The notes beneath the pieces were generated by a model. It did no database searches. It worked only from the letters and a program-made list of their open reading frames with translations, and was not told where the DNA came from. 47,114 bases of DNA from Cytophagales bacterium (GTDB lineage: Bacteria; Bacteroidota; Bacteroidia; Cytophagales; Spirosomataceae), in contig JAAFJL010000018.1 in NCBI GenBank assembly GCA_013298865.1, positions 1-47,114 of the forward strand, read 5' to 3'. Below, piece after piece: positions 24,092-33,300 of the stretch; position 1 is the first letter of the stretch, and every line of letters begins with the position of its first letter. The position numbers and the translations under genes are program-made.

Positions 24092-24730
24092 TTACACCCC
24101 ATACTGTTTTCTCACATCAGATGGAACTCCTTCCCATTGGTTGGGGCGATTTCCCACATAACCGATGTCGTTATGACCCATTTCGGTAGAATAAAAACCC
24201 GACGCTGTTAGATTTCTCATCAAAGAAAAGAAGTTTACTCCTTGCGAAAACTCCTTTTTTGCCTTCTCTGGGTACGCAATATCATCTACAATTTCTACTT
24301 GTTGCTTGCTGTTCAAATCCACAAAATTTTTCTGAAAACGTTTAATAGATTGCGAATCTAACCAACGCAAACCACCTCTCATTGGTGTCTGAAAATCCTT
24401 TGGTCGGTCTTTTGCCATGAATTCAATAAATGCAGGAACACCAGCCTGAGACGCACTTCCAGAAATTTTATCAGCAGGAATAATAATGTCAGCCAAGACG
24501 GTAATTGTCTTCATTTCATGTTCAGAAAAAAACTTTTCTGCCATCAATTTAGCATCCCGAATCGCCTCCGCTTTTGTTCTACCGCCAGGGATTGGGATTT
24601 CAGCAGTGGTGGAATTTGTTTTCTTTGGTTTGGGTTTGTCAAGCATTTCAGCTGCTTGCACATCAGCCCCAATCACCGCCATACCAAGCGACGAAAGCCC
24701 TATATTTTTTAAATAATCTCTTCTTTTCAT
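24092..24730 (-). CDS. Tat-exported gluconate 2-dehydrogenase subunit 3 family protein
   Basis: This 212-residue protein is the small partner of membrane GMC-type sugar or alcohol dehydrogenases (PF13618). The start at 24730 exposes a twin-arginine signal, MKRRDYLKNIGLSSLGMAVI, ending near ADVQAA. The 24799 start would bury it. The mature part has the family pattern EHEMKTITVLADIIIPADKI (about 72-91), GVPAFIEFMAKDRP, and the terminal YSTEMGHNDIGYVGNRP. It would carry its folded GMC partner through the Tat pathway, since the partner has no signal of its own. It lies downstream of that partner, separated by a 268-nt gap that holds an inverted repeat. Confidence 0.88.
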   Translation of the reverse strand: MKRRDYLKNIGLSSLGMAVIGADVQAAEMLDKPKPKKTNSTTAEIPIPGGRTKAEAIRDAKLMAEKFFSEHEMKTITVLADIIIPADKISGSASQAGVPAFIEFMAKDRPKDFQTPMRGGLRWLDSQSIKRFQKNFVDLNSKQQVEIVDDIAYPEKAKKEFSQGVNFFSLMRNLTASGFYSTEMGHNDIGYVGNRPNQWEGVPSDVRKQYGV

Positions 24731-24824
24731 TTTAAATTTTGCTCTATTTTTTGAATTGGAGTGTAACAAAAGGAGTTTTACAAATGAGTGACTATGCAAT
24801 TACTTATACTGAATGCATTGTTAA

Positions 24825-24884
24825 CCGTGGCACGGTTGAGGTTCAATTTCTCATAAATGGGATTACATCTCAACCGTACCACGG
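24825..24884. repeat. Inverted repeat CCGTGGCACGGTTGAG
   Basis: CCGTGGCACGGTTGAG (24825-24840) pairs with CTCAACCGTACCACGG (24869-24884), with one mismatch and a 28-nt loop. It lies between the GMC oxidoreductase gene and the subunit-3 gene, and there is no T-run on the relevant strand. Confidence 0.8.
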
Positions 24885-24950
24885 ATTCTCGTATAAATAA
24901 AAGAAGAACTAAATAAGTTTAAACATCGTGTCAGATTTGAGAATCAGACA

Positions 24951-24998
24951 TCACGAAAAAAATCGAACATCGAAAATCGAATACCCGAAAAACGAAAA
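24951..24998. repeat. Iterated CGAAAATC/ATCGAACATCG word block
   Basis: A one-sided run of related words, AATCGAACATCGAAAATCGA, then ATACCCGAAAAACGAAAATC, lies just past the GMC gene stop. The same vocabulary appears at 37497-37512 (GAAACGAAAAACGAAC), at 37958-37975 and in the last 14 bases of the window. Confidence 0.55.
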
Positions 24999-26750
24999 TC
25001 AAATATTCCCTTTCTTTTTCTCACTAATGATAAACTCAGAAGTTCGCATTGATAAAGCCATGATTGTCCAAGTTGCATTTTTATCTCCTTGCGAAACAAA
25101 TGGAGCGGCATCAGCCACAAACAAATTTTTTACATCATGAGCCTGACAATTACTGTTCAATACAGACGTTTTATTGTCATTTCCCATTCTGGCAGTGCCT
25201 ACTTCATGGATAATTAAACCTGGGTCAGCCAAACCGTAGTTTTTACTGGCATCGGGTTTTGGACCTAATGGGATACCCCCAATTTCATGAATAATCTGCT
25301 CGAAGGTATCTTGCATATGTTTTGCCTGCTTTATTTCATAATCAGACCAAACATAATTGAAACGAAGCACAGGAATTCCGTATTTGTCAACCACATTCGG
25401 GTCGATTTCGCAATAATTGTTGTAATCTGGCACAGGTTCACCTCTACCAGCCATACCGATGTAAGCTCCGTAAAATCTACGATAATCCTTTTTTAATGAA
25501 GCCCCGTAGCCCCCAGCCGCCTTTTTGATGCCTTCACGGGTAGGATATTTTTCATTAATTCCCTCGATTCCCCAACCAAAACCATAAGCTGGCATACCCA
25601 TGCCACCACCATATTCGATGTGATAACCTCTCGGAAAATCTAATTTTTTATTGTCCAACCACCATGGCGTATAAACGTGCATTCCGCCAACTCCGTCTTC
25701 ATTATATCTTTTTCTGTCAAATAGTGCAGGAACAATTGCTGAACGACTTGCCCCTGTTGAATCATTAATATATCGCCCAACGATTCCAGATGAATTGGCT
25801 AAACCATTCGGAAAACGCTCTGATTTTGAGTTCAAAAGTAAACGAGCGGTCTCTCCAGCAGAAGCAGAAAGGACAACAATTTTACCCTTCACGGTTTTCT
25901 CTATCATGGTTTGCGTATCTACATAAGAGACGCCCGTTGCCAAACCTGTAACGGGGTCAGTCAGGACTTCACGAGCCATAGCATAAGTAATGAGCGTAAG
26001 ATTTCCAGTTTTTAAGGCTGGTTTTATGAGAACCGAAGAGGAAGAAAAATCTGCGTAAGCCTGACACCCACGACTACATTGATTACAATAAAAACACTCT
26101 CCACGCTCTTTGTTGATAGGTTTTGTCAGAATAGAAAGTCTTGATGGTATGGTAGGGATGTTGAGATTTTTGTTACTTTTTTGCAACATCAACTCGTGCA
26201 AACGTGGGGCAGGAGGGGGCAAGAAAAATCCGTCTGGTTCATTTCTTAAACCTTCATTCGTACCAAAAATTCCGACTAATTTATCCAAACGGTCATAGTA
26301 CGGTTTTATATCGTCATAGCCAATGGGCCAATCATCGCCGAGTCCATCAATACTTTTTCTTTTAAAATCATCGGGACCAAATCTCAGAGAAATTCTCCCC
26401 CAGTGATTTGTGCGACCACCCACCATTCTCGACCGAAACCATTCAAATTTTGTCCCAGCTACACGGGTATATGGTTCGCCCTCAATGTCCCAGCCACCAT
26501 AAGCCGCATCAAAATCACCGAATGGTCGAGTAGTATTTGCACCACGCCGAGGAGATTCCCACGGAGCTTTCATTTGGGTAATATATTTTGGGTCGGCAGG
26601 GTCAAAATTTTGACCAGCCTCCAAAACACATACTTTTGCCCCAGCTTTTGTCAATTCGTGAGCCGCCATTCCACCACCCGCACCCGAACCTACAATCACG
26701 ACATCATAAACGGTTGTTTGTTCTTTTATCTGAAAATCAAGCATATCCAT
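24999..26750 (-). CDS. GMC-family FAD oxidoreductase (large dehydrogenase subunit)
   Basis: This 583-residue flavoenzyme oxidises a sugar, sugar acid or alcohol. The FAD-binding Rossmann motif is VVIVGSGAGGG (17-27), with the second FAD element RMVGGRTNHWG (108-118). The active-site pair near the C-terminus is H515 in HEVGTARMG and N558 in KNATWTIMALSMR. A compact cysteine cluster, C219, C222, C225 and C229 (CFYCNQCSRGC), may hold an iron-sulfur centre, as found in several bacterial GMC subunits. There is no signal peptide. Export is expected by piggy-back on the Tat-signalled subunit encoded next. A cytochrome partner is not in the window. The substrate is unknown. Confidence 0.92.
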   Translation of the reverse strand: MDMLDFQIKEQTTVYDVVIVGSGAGGGMAAHELTKAGAKVCVLEAGQNFDPADPKYITQMKAPWESPRRGANTTRPFGDFDAAYGGWDIEGEPYTRVAGTKFEWFRSRMVGGRTNHWGRISLRFGPDDFKRKSIDGLGDDWPIGYDDIKPYYDRLDKLVGIFGTNEGLRNEPDGFFLPPPAPRLHELMLQKSNKNLNIPTIPSRLSILTKPINKERGECFYCNQCSRGCQAYADFSSSSVLIKPALKTGNLTLITYAMAREVLTDPVTGLATGVSYVDTQTMIEKTVKGKIVVLSASAGETARLLLNSKSERFPNGLANSSGIVGRYINDSTGASRSAIVPALFDRKRYNEDGVGGMHVYTPWWLDNKKLDFPRGYHIEYGGGMGMPAYGFGWGIEGINEKYPTREGIKKAAGGYGASLKKDYRRFYGAYIGMAGRGEPVPDYNNYCEIDPNVVDKYGIPVLRFNYVWSDYEIKQAKHMQDTFEQIIHEIGGIPLGPKPDASKNYGLADPGLIIHEVGTARMGNDNKTSVLNSNCQAHDVKNLFVADAAPFVSQGDKNATWTIMALSMRTSEFIISEKKKGNI

Positions 26751-26811
26751 GAGATTTTATTTTTCGATACAATATAGAAAAAAAAGAACAATTTCTTGTC
26801 TGGATATAAAC

Positions 26812-26850
26812 ATAAAAAGAGACTGCCTTTCTGAGACAATCTCTTTTTAT
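26812..26850 (-). terminator. Intrinsic terminator after the lipoprotein gene
   Basis: ATAAAAAGAGA (26812-26822) and TCTCTTTTTAT (26840-26850) form a perfect 11-bp stem. It separates the lipoprotein gene from the GMC gene on the same strand. Confidence 0.8.
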
Positions 26851-26914
26851 AAACAGAACAAATTTTGCAAAAAATATTGAAATATAAAGCATTGATAATC
26901 AATTCATTATATTA

Positions 26915-27331
26915 TTACCTTGTTGTCGCTGAGGCTTGAATAGCTTTTGAATATTCTGTTGAAATTTTTGTCATGAAATCGCTGTATTTCTGCATCTCAT
27001 CCTGTTTGATTTTTCCTCCAAGACCGCCAGCTTCCTGAGAAATCTTAGTGAATTTTGCCTGAACCTCTTGGATTTTCTTGGAATCTTTTGCCTTGTAAGC
27101 ATCTAAAGTTTCATCTAAAGCGGCTTTGTAATCTTTACAAAATTTAGTCACAGCTTCATCAGAAAACGAAGGAACATCCGATGCAATATCTGATGCTACG
27201 TTATCAGTACCAGTAGGAACAGTTGCAGCAGCTTCAACAGGGGCATCAGTTTTTTTATCTTTGCTTCCGCAAGACGAAACACCAATTGAAAGAGCAATTA
27301 CTACGGATAAGGTTAAGAATACTTTCTTCAT
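26915..27331 (-). CDS. Small lipoprotein, unknown function
   Basis: The 138-residue protein is a lipoprotein. Its signal peptide MKKVFLTLSVVIALSIGVSS is followed by the acylated C21 (lipobox VSSC), then GSKDKK. A low-complexity Ala/Thr/Pro/Asp linker (about 28-55) leads to a helical domain of about 80 residues with a heptad-like pattern (FCKDYKAALDETLDAYKAKD, EVQAKFTKISQEAG, EYSKAIQASA). The rest resembles small periplasmic helical-bundle proteins. It is a single gene with its own terminator. The upstream region is the repeat block at 27451-27579. Function is unknown. Confidence 0.75.
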   Translation of the reverse strand: MKKVFLTLSVVIALSIGVSSCGSKDKKTDAPVEAAATVPTGTDNVASDIASDVPSFSDEAVTKFCKDYKAALDETLDAYKAKDSKKIQEVQAKFTKISQEAGGLGGKIKQDEMQKYSDFMTKISTEYSKAIQASATTR

Positions 27332-27450
27332 TATTATAAAATTTGAGAGTGAAATAATTACTTTCGTAAATATTCATCTAAACTACTAAATTCATTGCTA
27401 AATAAAACTTTCTGAGAAGCTAAGTGAGTAAACGGTAGATTTCGTTATCT

Positions 27451-27579
27451 ATTTGTGATTGAGTGATTTGTGATTTATCCATTTGTGATTTAGTGATTTG
27501 AGATTTAGTGATTTGTGAGTTACCAGAAAATCACTAAATCACCAATCACTAAATCACAAATGAAATAAATCACAAATGG
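27451..27579. repeat. Near-perfect inverted repeat of GTGATTTAGTGA words
   Basis: The left arm (about 27467-27514) reads ATTTGTGATTTATCCATTTG, TGATTTAGTGATTTGAGATT, TAGTGATT. The right arm (27529-27578) reads the complement, for example AATCACTAAATCACCAATCA and CTAAATCACAAATG. The arms align over about 48 nt with few mismatches around a 14-nt loop. It starts two bases beyond the stop codon of the threonylcarbamoyl-AMP synthase gene. It shares its words with 10061-10240. Confidence 0.85.
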
Positions 27580-27581
27580 AG

Positions 27582-28538
27582 TTACTTTACCGCCGCTCTT
27601 CTGAGTCTATCATTGATTGCTCTGCCTAAGTCTTTTTCAGGCAATAATTCTACATAAATTTTTTCGATTTCCATTGCATCTAACTGTCTCATGAACGCAA
27701 AAAGATTTTTTGCAGCTTCTTTGTAACTACCTGATTCAGAAAGAATTAATTGATTTTCTTTTGGTAAATTTATATTATATTCTCTGAAAGCCAGATATCC
27801 AATTCGCTCTTTTTGTGTATCTATATCAAATGTTTTTTTATCGAAAATGAGTAAATCTTTTTTCGGAGAATAATGGCTTTTCAACATTCCTGGAGCTTTC
27901 GGATTAGAAGAAGAATGCGTATTTACGCTTACTTTGCCAACAATTTTTTCAATATCTTCAATTGCTAAACCGCCCTTCCTGAAAATGATAACTTCTTCAT
28001 TTTCAAAACCAATAATGGTTGATTCTATTCCAATTTGACATTCTCCTCCATCCAAAATAAAAGGGATTCTTTCTCCTAATTGTTGCTCTACGTGTCGGGC
28101 AGAAGTGGGCGAAATATACCCAAACGGATTGGCACTCGGAGCAGCGACTGGGAAATCTAAATTTGCTAATAATTCAAGAGTCAGTGCATGATTCGGGATT
28201 CTGACTGCCACAGAATCAAGACCAGAAGTTACTAAATCTGGAATAGATTCATGTTTTGGCAACAACAAAGTCAAGGGACCAGGCATAAACTCTTGTGCCA
28301 ATAATAATGCTTTTTCTGGAAGGTAATGTACAAAATCTTTTAACCGTTCTACGCTATTGGTGTGTACAATGAGTGGATCAAAATTAGGACGATTTTTTAC
28401 TTCAAAAATCTTTGTAACTGCCTCAATATCAAAGGCATTCCCTGCCAAACCATACACAGTTTCGGTAGGAATTCCGATAACATTTCCTTGATCTAAAAAT
28501 ATTTTTGCTTGATTTATATCTGAATTAATGATTGCCAT
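27582..28538 (-). CDS. L-threonylcarbamoyladenylate synthase (Sua5/TsaC family)
   Basis: The enzyme makes threonylcarbamoyl-AMP from threonine, bicarbonate and ATP, the first step of t6A37 modification in ANN-decoding tRNAs. The 318-residue protein has the YrdC core: IPTETVYGLAGNA (23-35), KNRPNFDPLIVH, FMPGPLTLLL and APSANPFGYISPTSA. It continues with the C-terminal Sua5 domain, marked by the PGMLKSHYSPKKDL hinge. It is therefore the two-domain Sua5 type rather than short TsaC. The start at 28538 (MAIINSD) is preferred because the 28598 start would add residues encoded within the upstream terminator region. A TATTTTTG box in that area may be its promoter. Confidence 0.95.
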   Translation of the reverse strand: MAIINSDINQAKIFLDQGNVIGIPTETVYGLAGNAFDIEAVTKIFEVKNRPNFDPLIVHTNSVERLKDFVHYLPEKALLLAQEFMPGPLTLLLPKHESIPDLVTSGLDSVAVRIPNHALTLELLANLDFPVAAPSANPFGYISPTSARHVEQQLGERIPFILDGGECQIGIESTIIGFENEEVIIFRKGGLAIEDIEKIVGKVSVNTHSSSNPKAPGMLKSHYSPKKDLLIFDKKTFDIDTQKERIGYLAFREYNINLPKENQLILSESGSYKEAAKNLFAFMRQLDAMEIEKIYVELLPEKDLGRAINDRLRRAAVK

Positions 28539-28596
28539 GTTACATCTAAGCCCCCAAATGAGAGGTTTTTTCGCCGATTTATTTCTACAAAAATAC

Positions 28597-28625
28597 AAAA
28601 GCCCACGGATTATCAGTGGGCTTTT
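28597..28625 (-). terminator. Intrinsic terminator of the 52-residue gene
   Basis: AAAAGCCCAC (28597-28606) and GTGGGCTTTT (28616-28625) pair perfectly around a 9-nt loop. It lies 21 nt after the stop of the small gene and so marks it as its own transcription unit. Confidence 0.85.
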
Positions 28626-28646
28626 ATTAAAATGAGTTATTTGAAA

Positions 28647-28805
28647 TCAGTTAGAATCTGATTTTATTTTCTGAATGATTGCTTCAATCTTTTTAATAGA
28701 CAATCCAAAAGATTTTGATATAAATTCTACGGTTGCTCCATTTTGTATTAAACCTTTTACATGATTAAAAGTTACATTTTCAGTTATTTCTTCTACGGCT
28801 GTCAT
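28647..28805 (-). CDS. 52-residue helical protein, unknown function
   Basis: The reading frame encodes MTAVEEITENVTFNHVKGLI, then QNGATVEFISKSFGLSIKKI, then EAIIQKIKSDSN. It looks like a short helix-turn-helix-like tail: L..G..VEFI(S/A)K..GLS..KIE.II resembles the C-terminal segment of Rpn/PD-(D/E)XK transposase-like proteins (usual form EGLSIEEIAKITGLSIEEIE). It might be a stand-alone small regulator or a remnant of such a protein. A dedicated terminator follows 21 nt downstream, and a weak TATCTTTA box lies upstream, which favours a real gene. Confidence 0.6.
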   Translation of the reverse strand: MTAVEEITENVTFNHVKGLIQNGATVEFISKSFGLSIKKIEAIIQKIKSDSN

Positions 28806-28862
28806 GGCAATTTTGTTTACAGTTGTTGAAACTTTGGTAAAGATAGTAATATAAACTACGTT

Positions 28863-30164
28863 TTACTTCCCGTATTTTTCCATATATTTTCTGTAAAGAC
28901 GTTTTTGTTTATCATCCAAATCAACTTTTTTGCCTTGTATGAAAGCTAATTCTACTTTGGCGGTTCTCATGTCCAAAATATCACCTTTTGAAACTACGAT
29001 TGTGGCGTGTTTGCCATTTTCTAATGTTCCGACCATTTTATCAATTCCCAAAATCTTAGCATTATTCGATGTTATCAGTTTCAAAGCATCTTCTTTTGCC
29101 ATACCATGCCCTGCTACGTTGCCTGCAATGAATGGTAAATTACGAGTTCTCCAGTTTAAGCCGATGTATGCTAAACCTACCAAAACGCCCTTCTGAGACA
29201 ATAGATACGGTAATTTATAGGCAATATCAGTATCATCATCAGCACGATTTGGTAAACGATGCGTTGTATTCAGAATAACTGGCACATTGTTTTCTTTCAA
29301 AAAATCAGCCGCTAACATCGCTTCTTCACCACCAATTATCACTATTTTCTTCACCCCTTTTGATTTTGCAAATTGAATAGATTCGATGATTTCCTTCCCA
29401 TAATCTGCCGTGATATACAAGTTTTTCGTACCGTCAAATAGTCCTCGCATCGCTTCCATTTTTACATTGGTCACAGTCGGATTTTTGATTTGATTATAGG
29501 CAGTTGCATCATTAAAAGTTTTGTCTAATTCTCTTAGAAGTTCGTCACGTTTGTCGTTTTTCTTGATAGCAAAAGTGAAAGTTTCAAAATTAAAATCTCT
29601 TTTGAAATAACCTACCCAATTCAAATGAACTCCATCGTCTGCTTTCAAAACGGCATCTTCCCAGTTCCAACCATCCAATTGCATTACCGAAGACATTCCT
29701 GCAACAATATCGCCTTGTGGAGTTGCTTGGGTAATCAAAACACCGTTTCCTCGCACTGTCGGAATCAATTCTGAATCCGTATTGTAGGCAATCAAAGCTC
29801 GAACGTGCGGATTAATCGCTCCGACTTCCGCTTGGTCATCAGTTGCACGAACAGCCTCAATTTCTACCAAACCTAATTGATTTGCTGGCGAAATCAGCCC
29901 AGGATAAACGTGTTTTCCTGTAACATCAATTACCTCTGCATCGGCAGGAGGCGTTGTTTTTGCTCCGATATAAGTGATAATTCCTTTGTCGAAAGTTATC
30001 GAACCGTTTTGAATTATCTGACCGTTCCCAACGTGGATTGTACCACCCGTGAGCGTTACTATTTTTTTCTGTGGACTACCTGCCGCTTGATTCTGGGCAA
30101 TTGAATTTGTCGAAAACAAAGCCAATAAAGTAGTGATTGTGAATAGTTTATGTAATATTTTCAT
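28863..30164 (-). CDS. Secreted amidohydrolase-family protein lacking the HxH metal motif
   Basis: The 433-residue protein has a signal peptide (MKILHKLFTITTLLALFSTN, then SIAQ). Its amidohydrolase layout is clear: a composite beta domain (GGTIHVGNGQIIQNGSITFD), the ISPANQLGLVE strand, and the closing NNAKILGIDKMVGTLENGKHATIVV typical of imidazolonepropionase-like enzymes. After VYPGLI active members carry D-x-H-x-H. Here the text is SPANQ, so the binuclear metal site is absent and ordinary hydrolysis is unlikely. It lies 154 nt downstream of the larger, two-domain homologue on the same strand and may form a complex with it. Confidence 0.85.
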   Translation of the reverse strand: MKILHKLFTITTLLALFSTNSIAQNQAAGSPQKKIVTLTGGTIHVGNGQIIQNGSITFDKGIITYIGAKTTPPADAEVIDVTGKHVYPGLISPANQLGLVEIEAVRATDDQAEVGAINPHVRALIAYNTDSELIPTVRGNGVLITQATPQGDIVAGMSSVMQLDGWNWEDAVLKADDGVHLNWVGYFKRDFNFETFTFAIKKNDKRDELLRELDKTFNDATAYNQIKNPTVTNVKMEAMRGLFDGTKNLYITADYGKEIIESIQFAKSKGVKKIVIIGGEEAMLAADFLKENNVPVILNTTHRLPNRADDDTDIAYKLPYLLSQKGVLVGLAYIGLNWRTRNLPFIAGNVAGHGMAKEDALKLITSNNAKILGIDKMVGTLENGKHATIVVSKGDILDMRTAKVELAFIQGKKVDLDDKQKRLYRKYMEKYGK

Positions 30165-30200
30165 GATTTTTTTATTTAAAATCCGTTAACTTTCAATATA

Positions 30201-30243
30201 ATTCGTCCATTCTCTTGACATGGTGGACGAATGCTATTCGTCC
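30201..30243. repeat. ATTCGTCC inverted-repeat cluster
   Basis: ATTCGTCCA (30201-30209), TGGACGAAT (30224-30232) and ATTCGTCC (30236-30243) are three copies of one word in alternating orientation. The last two form a tight hairpin with a GCT loop. They are between the two amidohydrolase genes. AT-rich iterated words (TTTTTAATTC) follow to 30315. Confidence 0.7.
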
Positions 30244-30318
30244 CTACCAAAAAATGTAACTCATTAATTATCAGTGTCCTGAATTTTTAATTCTACATTT
30301 TTAATTCTTAATTATTCC

Positions 30319-33300
30319 CTACTTATCACAGTTATCGCTAAAATTCAAAGTGCCAAATGCTTTTGTTTGACCTTCTTCTTCGTTCAATCCTCCGAGCGAA
30401 TTACAATGGAATAATTTTGGCTTTTTCATTTCTGGTTTTGCGGTTGCTGCTCCTCCAGCTTTTGCAGTTAACATTTTCTGAATCAGACGATTACGCTCTG
30501 CTGAAATTTTTTCACGAATCATTTTGTCTTTTTCAATATCAAAATAAATACCACCGTCAATGATAGTTTTTTCTGGTTTTGCGTAAACAGACAAAGGGTT
30601 TTCATTCCAAAGTACTACATCGGCATCTTTACCAACTTTGATACTTCCCAAACGATTATCCAAGTGCATCATTTTAGCAGGATTGAGTGTTACCATTTTC
30701 CACGCATCTTCTTCTGAAATATCACCATACAAAACAGTTTTAGCAGCTTCTTGATTCAAACGACGAGCCATTTCTGCATCATCCGAATTGATTGAAGTGT
30801 TCACCCCAACCTTCGTCATGATAGCCGCATTGAATGGAATCGCCTCTTTTACCTCCATTTTATACGCCCACCAGTCCGAGAATGTCGAACCATTTGCTCC
30901 GTGTGCTTTCATTTTATCAGCCACTTTGTAACCTTCCAAAATATGCGTAAAAGTATTTACTTTAAAACCCAAAGAATCAGCAACTTTCATCAACATATTA
31001 ATTTCTGATTGCACATACGAGTGACAAGTGATGAAACGCTTTTTGTTCAAAATTTCTACCAATGTTTCCAATTCTAAATCTCTTCTCACGGGTGCAAGGG
31101 CAGGGTTTTTAGCACTTTCTTTCATGGCTTTTTCGTATTCTTTGGCACGTAAAAAACCATCCATCATAATCTGTTCAACTCCCATACGAGTCTGTGGGAA
31201 ACGAATTCTTGCACGGTCGCCCCAATTGGCTTGCTTCACGTTTTCGCCCAAAGCAAACTTGATAAATCCATCCATGCTTTTGATTTTAAGGTTTTCCGGA
31301 TTTTCGCCCCACTTCAATTTTATTACTGCCGACTGCCCACCAATACAGTTTGCCGAACCATGCAATAATTGTGATGAAGTAACACCACCAGCCAACTGAC
31401 GATAAATATTTACATCTTCTGAATTAATAGCATCATCCATTCTAACCTCCGCAGTAACAGACTGTGAACCTTCATTTACCGAAAAAAGAGCTATGTGCGA
31501 ATGTTCATCAAAAATACCGTTTGTTAAATGCTTACCCGTTCCATCTATCACTTTGGCATTTGGGATAGTAAGGTTTTTCCCGATTTGAGCAATTTTGCCA
31601 TTTTGCAGTAAAACGTCCATATTCTGGAGAATTCCCTCTTTCTCGTTCGTCCAAACAGTGGTATTTTTTACTAAAATCGTCTCTTGCTTTACTTTTTCTT
31701 CAGCCCCAAAACTTGAAAATGGATAGATAATTTTTCCAACTTCTGGTATTACTTTCTTTGTTGTATCGGCTTTTGCAGGGGTTTCTTTAAAAGCATCTTT
31801 GAACGTTGCCAAAAATGAAACAGCTTTACCTTCTGCATCAACACCATCACCTTTGAAAGAAGAATTGTCGAAATAACTACTGATTCTTGTATCTCCTTTG
31901 TCTTTCTTAGCATCTAATTTAAACAGCATCGTAAACATATTTCCAGAACGAGTTACTTTTGGTGTAACCTTCAGAGAATCAGTCACTAAGATTTGGTACT
32001 CTGGTTTTTCTACCTTACCAGTTATGTTCAATTTCATAGGTTTTCCACCTACTTTTAGGTCATAATTCCCCCGAATATCTGTAATTGACATATCAGTTAA
32101 AATATGACGCTTCCCCTTTACCCAGTTTTCGTAAATAGTGTTATTTTCTTTGAAAAGATTGTCAGACGTAATCAAGAAATTAGCTAACATTCCTGCTTTT
32201 AGACTTCCTACTAAATCATCAACTTTCATCAATTTTGCAGGAGTCGATGTGATGGCAGCTAAAGCCGTTTTTTCATCTAAACCATATTCGATAGCTTTTC
32301 TGAGATTTGCCATAAAATCTCCTTTATTTTTTAAATTTGCTGCCGTTAAAGCAAAATTAATTCCTGCACGAGCAAGCATAGCGGCATTGGCAGGTGCCAT
32401 TTCCCAATGTTTCATTTCTGCCAAAGAGACTACGCCAGCATCGAAAGGGTCTTCAACATCAGGGGTTGTCGGGAAAACCAATGGTACAATTAAACTTGCC
32501 CCCGTGGCTTTGATTTCATCTAAACGTTGGTAATCATCTCCCATAGATTTGATAATGTACTGAATACCAAACTCTTTGCCTATTTTATCAGCTCTTAAAG
32601 TTCCTAATTTATCGCTTACTTCAAAGATTTGTGGCATTCCCTGATTGGCATTAAATGCTTCCAAAGAGATATTCATTTCAGTACGATTTTTTGATTTTTT
32701 GTACCAATCTGCATCCAAATAAGTCTGACGAAGCAACGCCACCGAACCCATAATCGAGGATGGATAATCTTGGGTAGAAGTCCCCTTCGAGAATGAATAA
32801 TTTGCTGAAATTTTGCCTCTTAATAAAATTTCATGGTCTTTCGCATCTTGCAATGACAACAAAGCTGAACTTCCTCTAACGATACCATCGCCTACATGAG
32901 CAACAACTGAACCGAAGCCTAATTTGCGTAATTCTTCGGCTTTAGAAGCGTTAGCAGAAAAAAGGTTGGCGGCATCAATTTCTGGCAAAATTGCTTGATT
33001 CCAACTGTATGCTCCTTTTTTCTTAGATTCAAACTGAGGGTCACCTCTGAAACTATTGCCTTCACGTTTAACTTCGGGCATTCCAAAGTCTGAATAAATA
33101 TCAATCATGGAAGGATAAATGCGTTTTCCTTTCAAATCAATAATTGTTGTTCCACTCGGAATGGCAATATTTTTACCAATTGCTTCGATAAGATGCCCTT
33201 TGATGATTAAAGTAGCACCTTCTGTAACTGTATTAGCATCGGAAACGATGGTGGCATTCGTGAAAGCGTACGAATCAAAGCGTTGGTCTTGTACGCCGTT

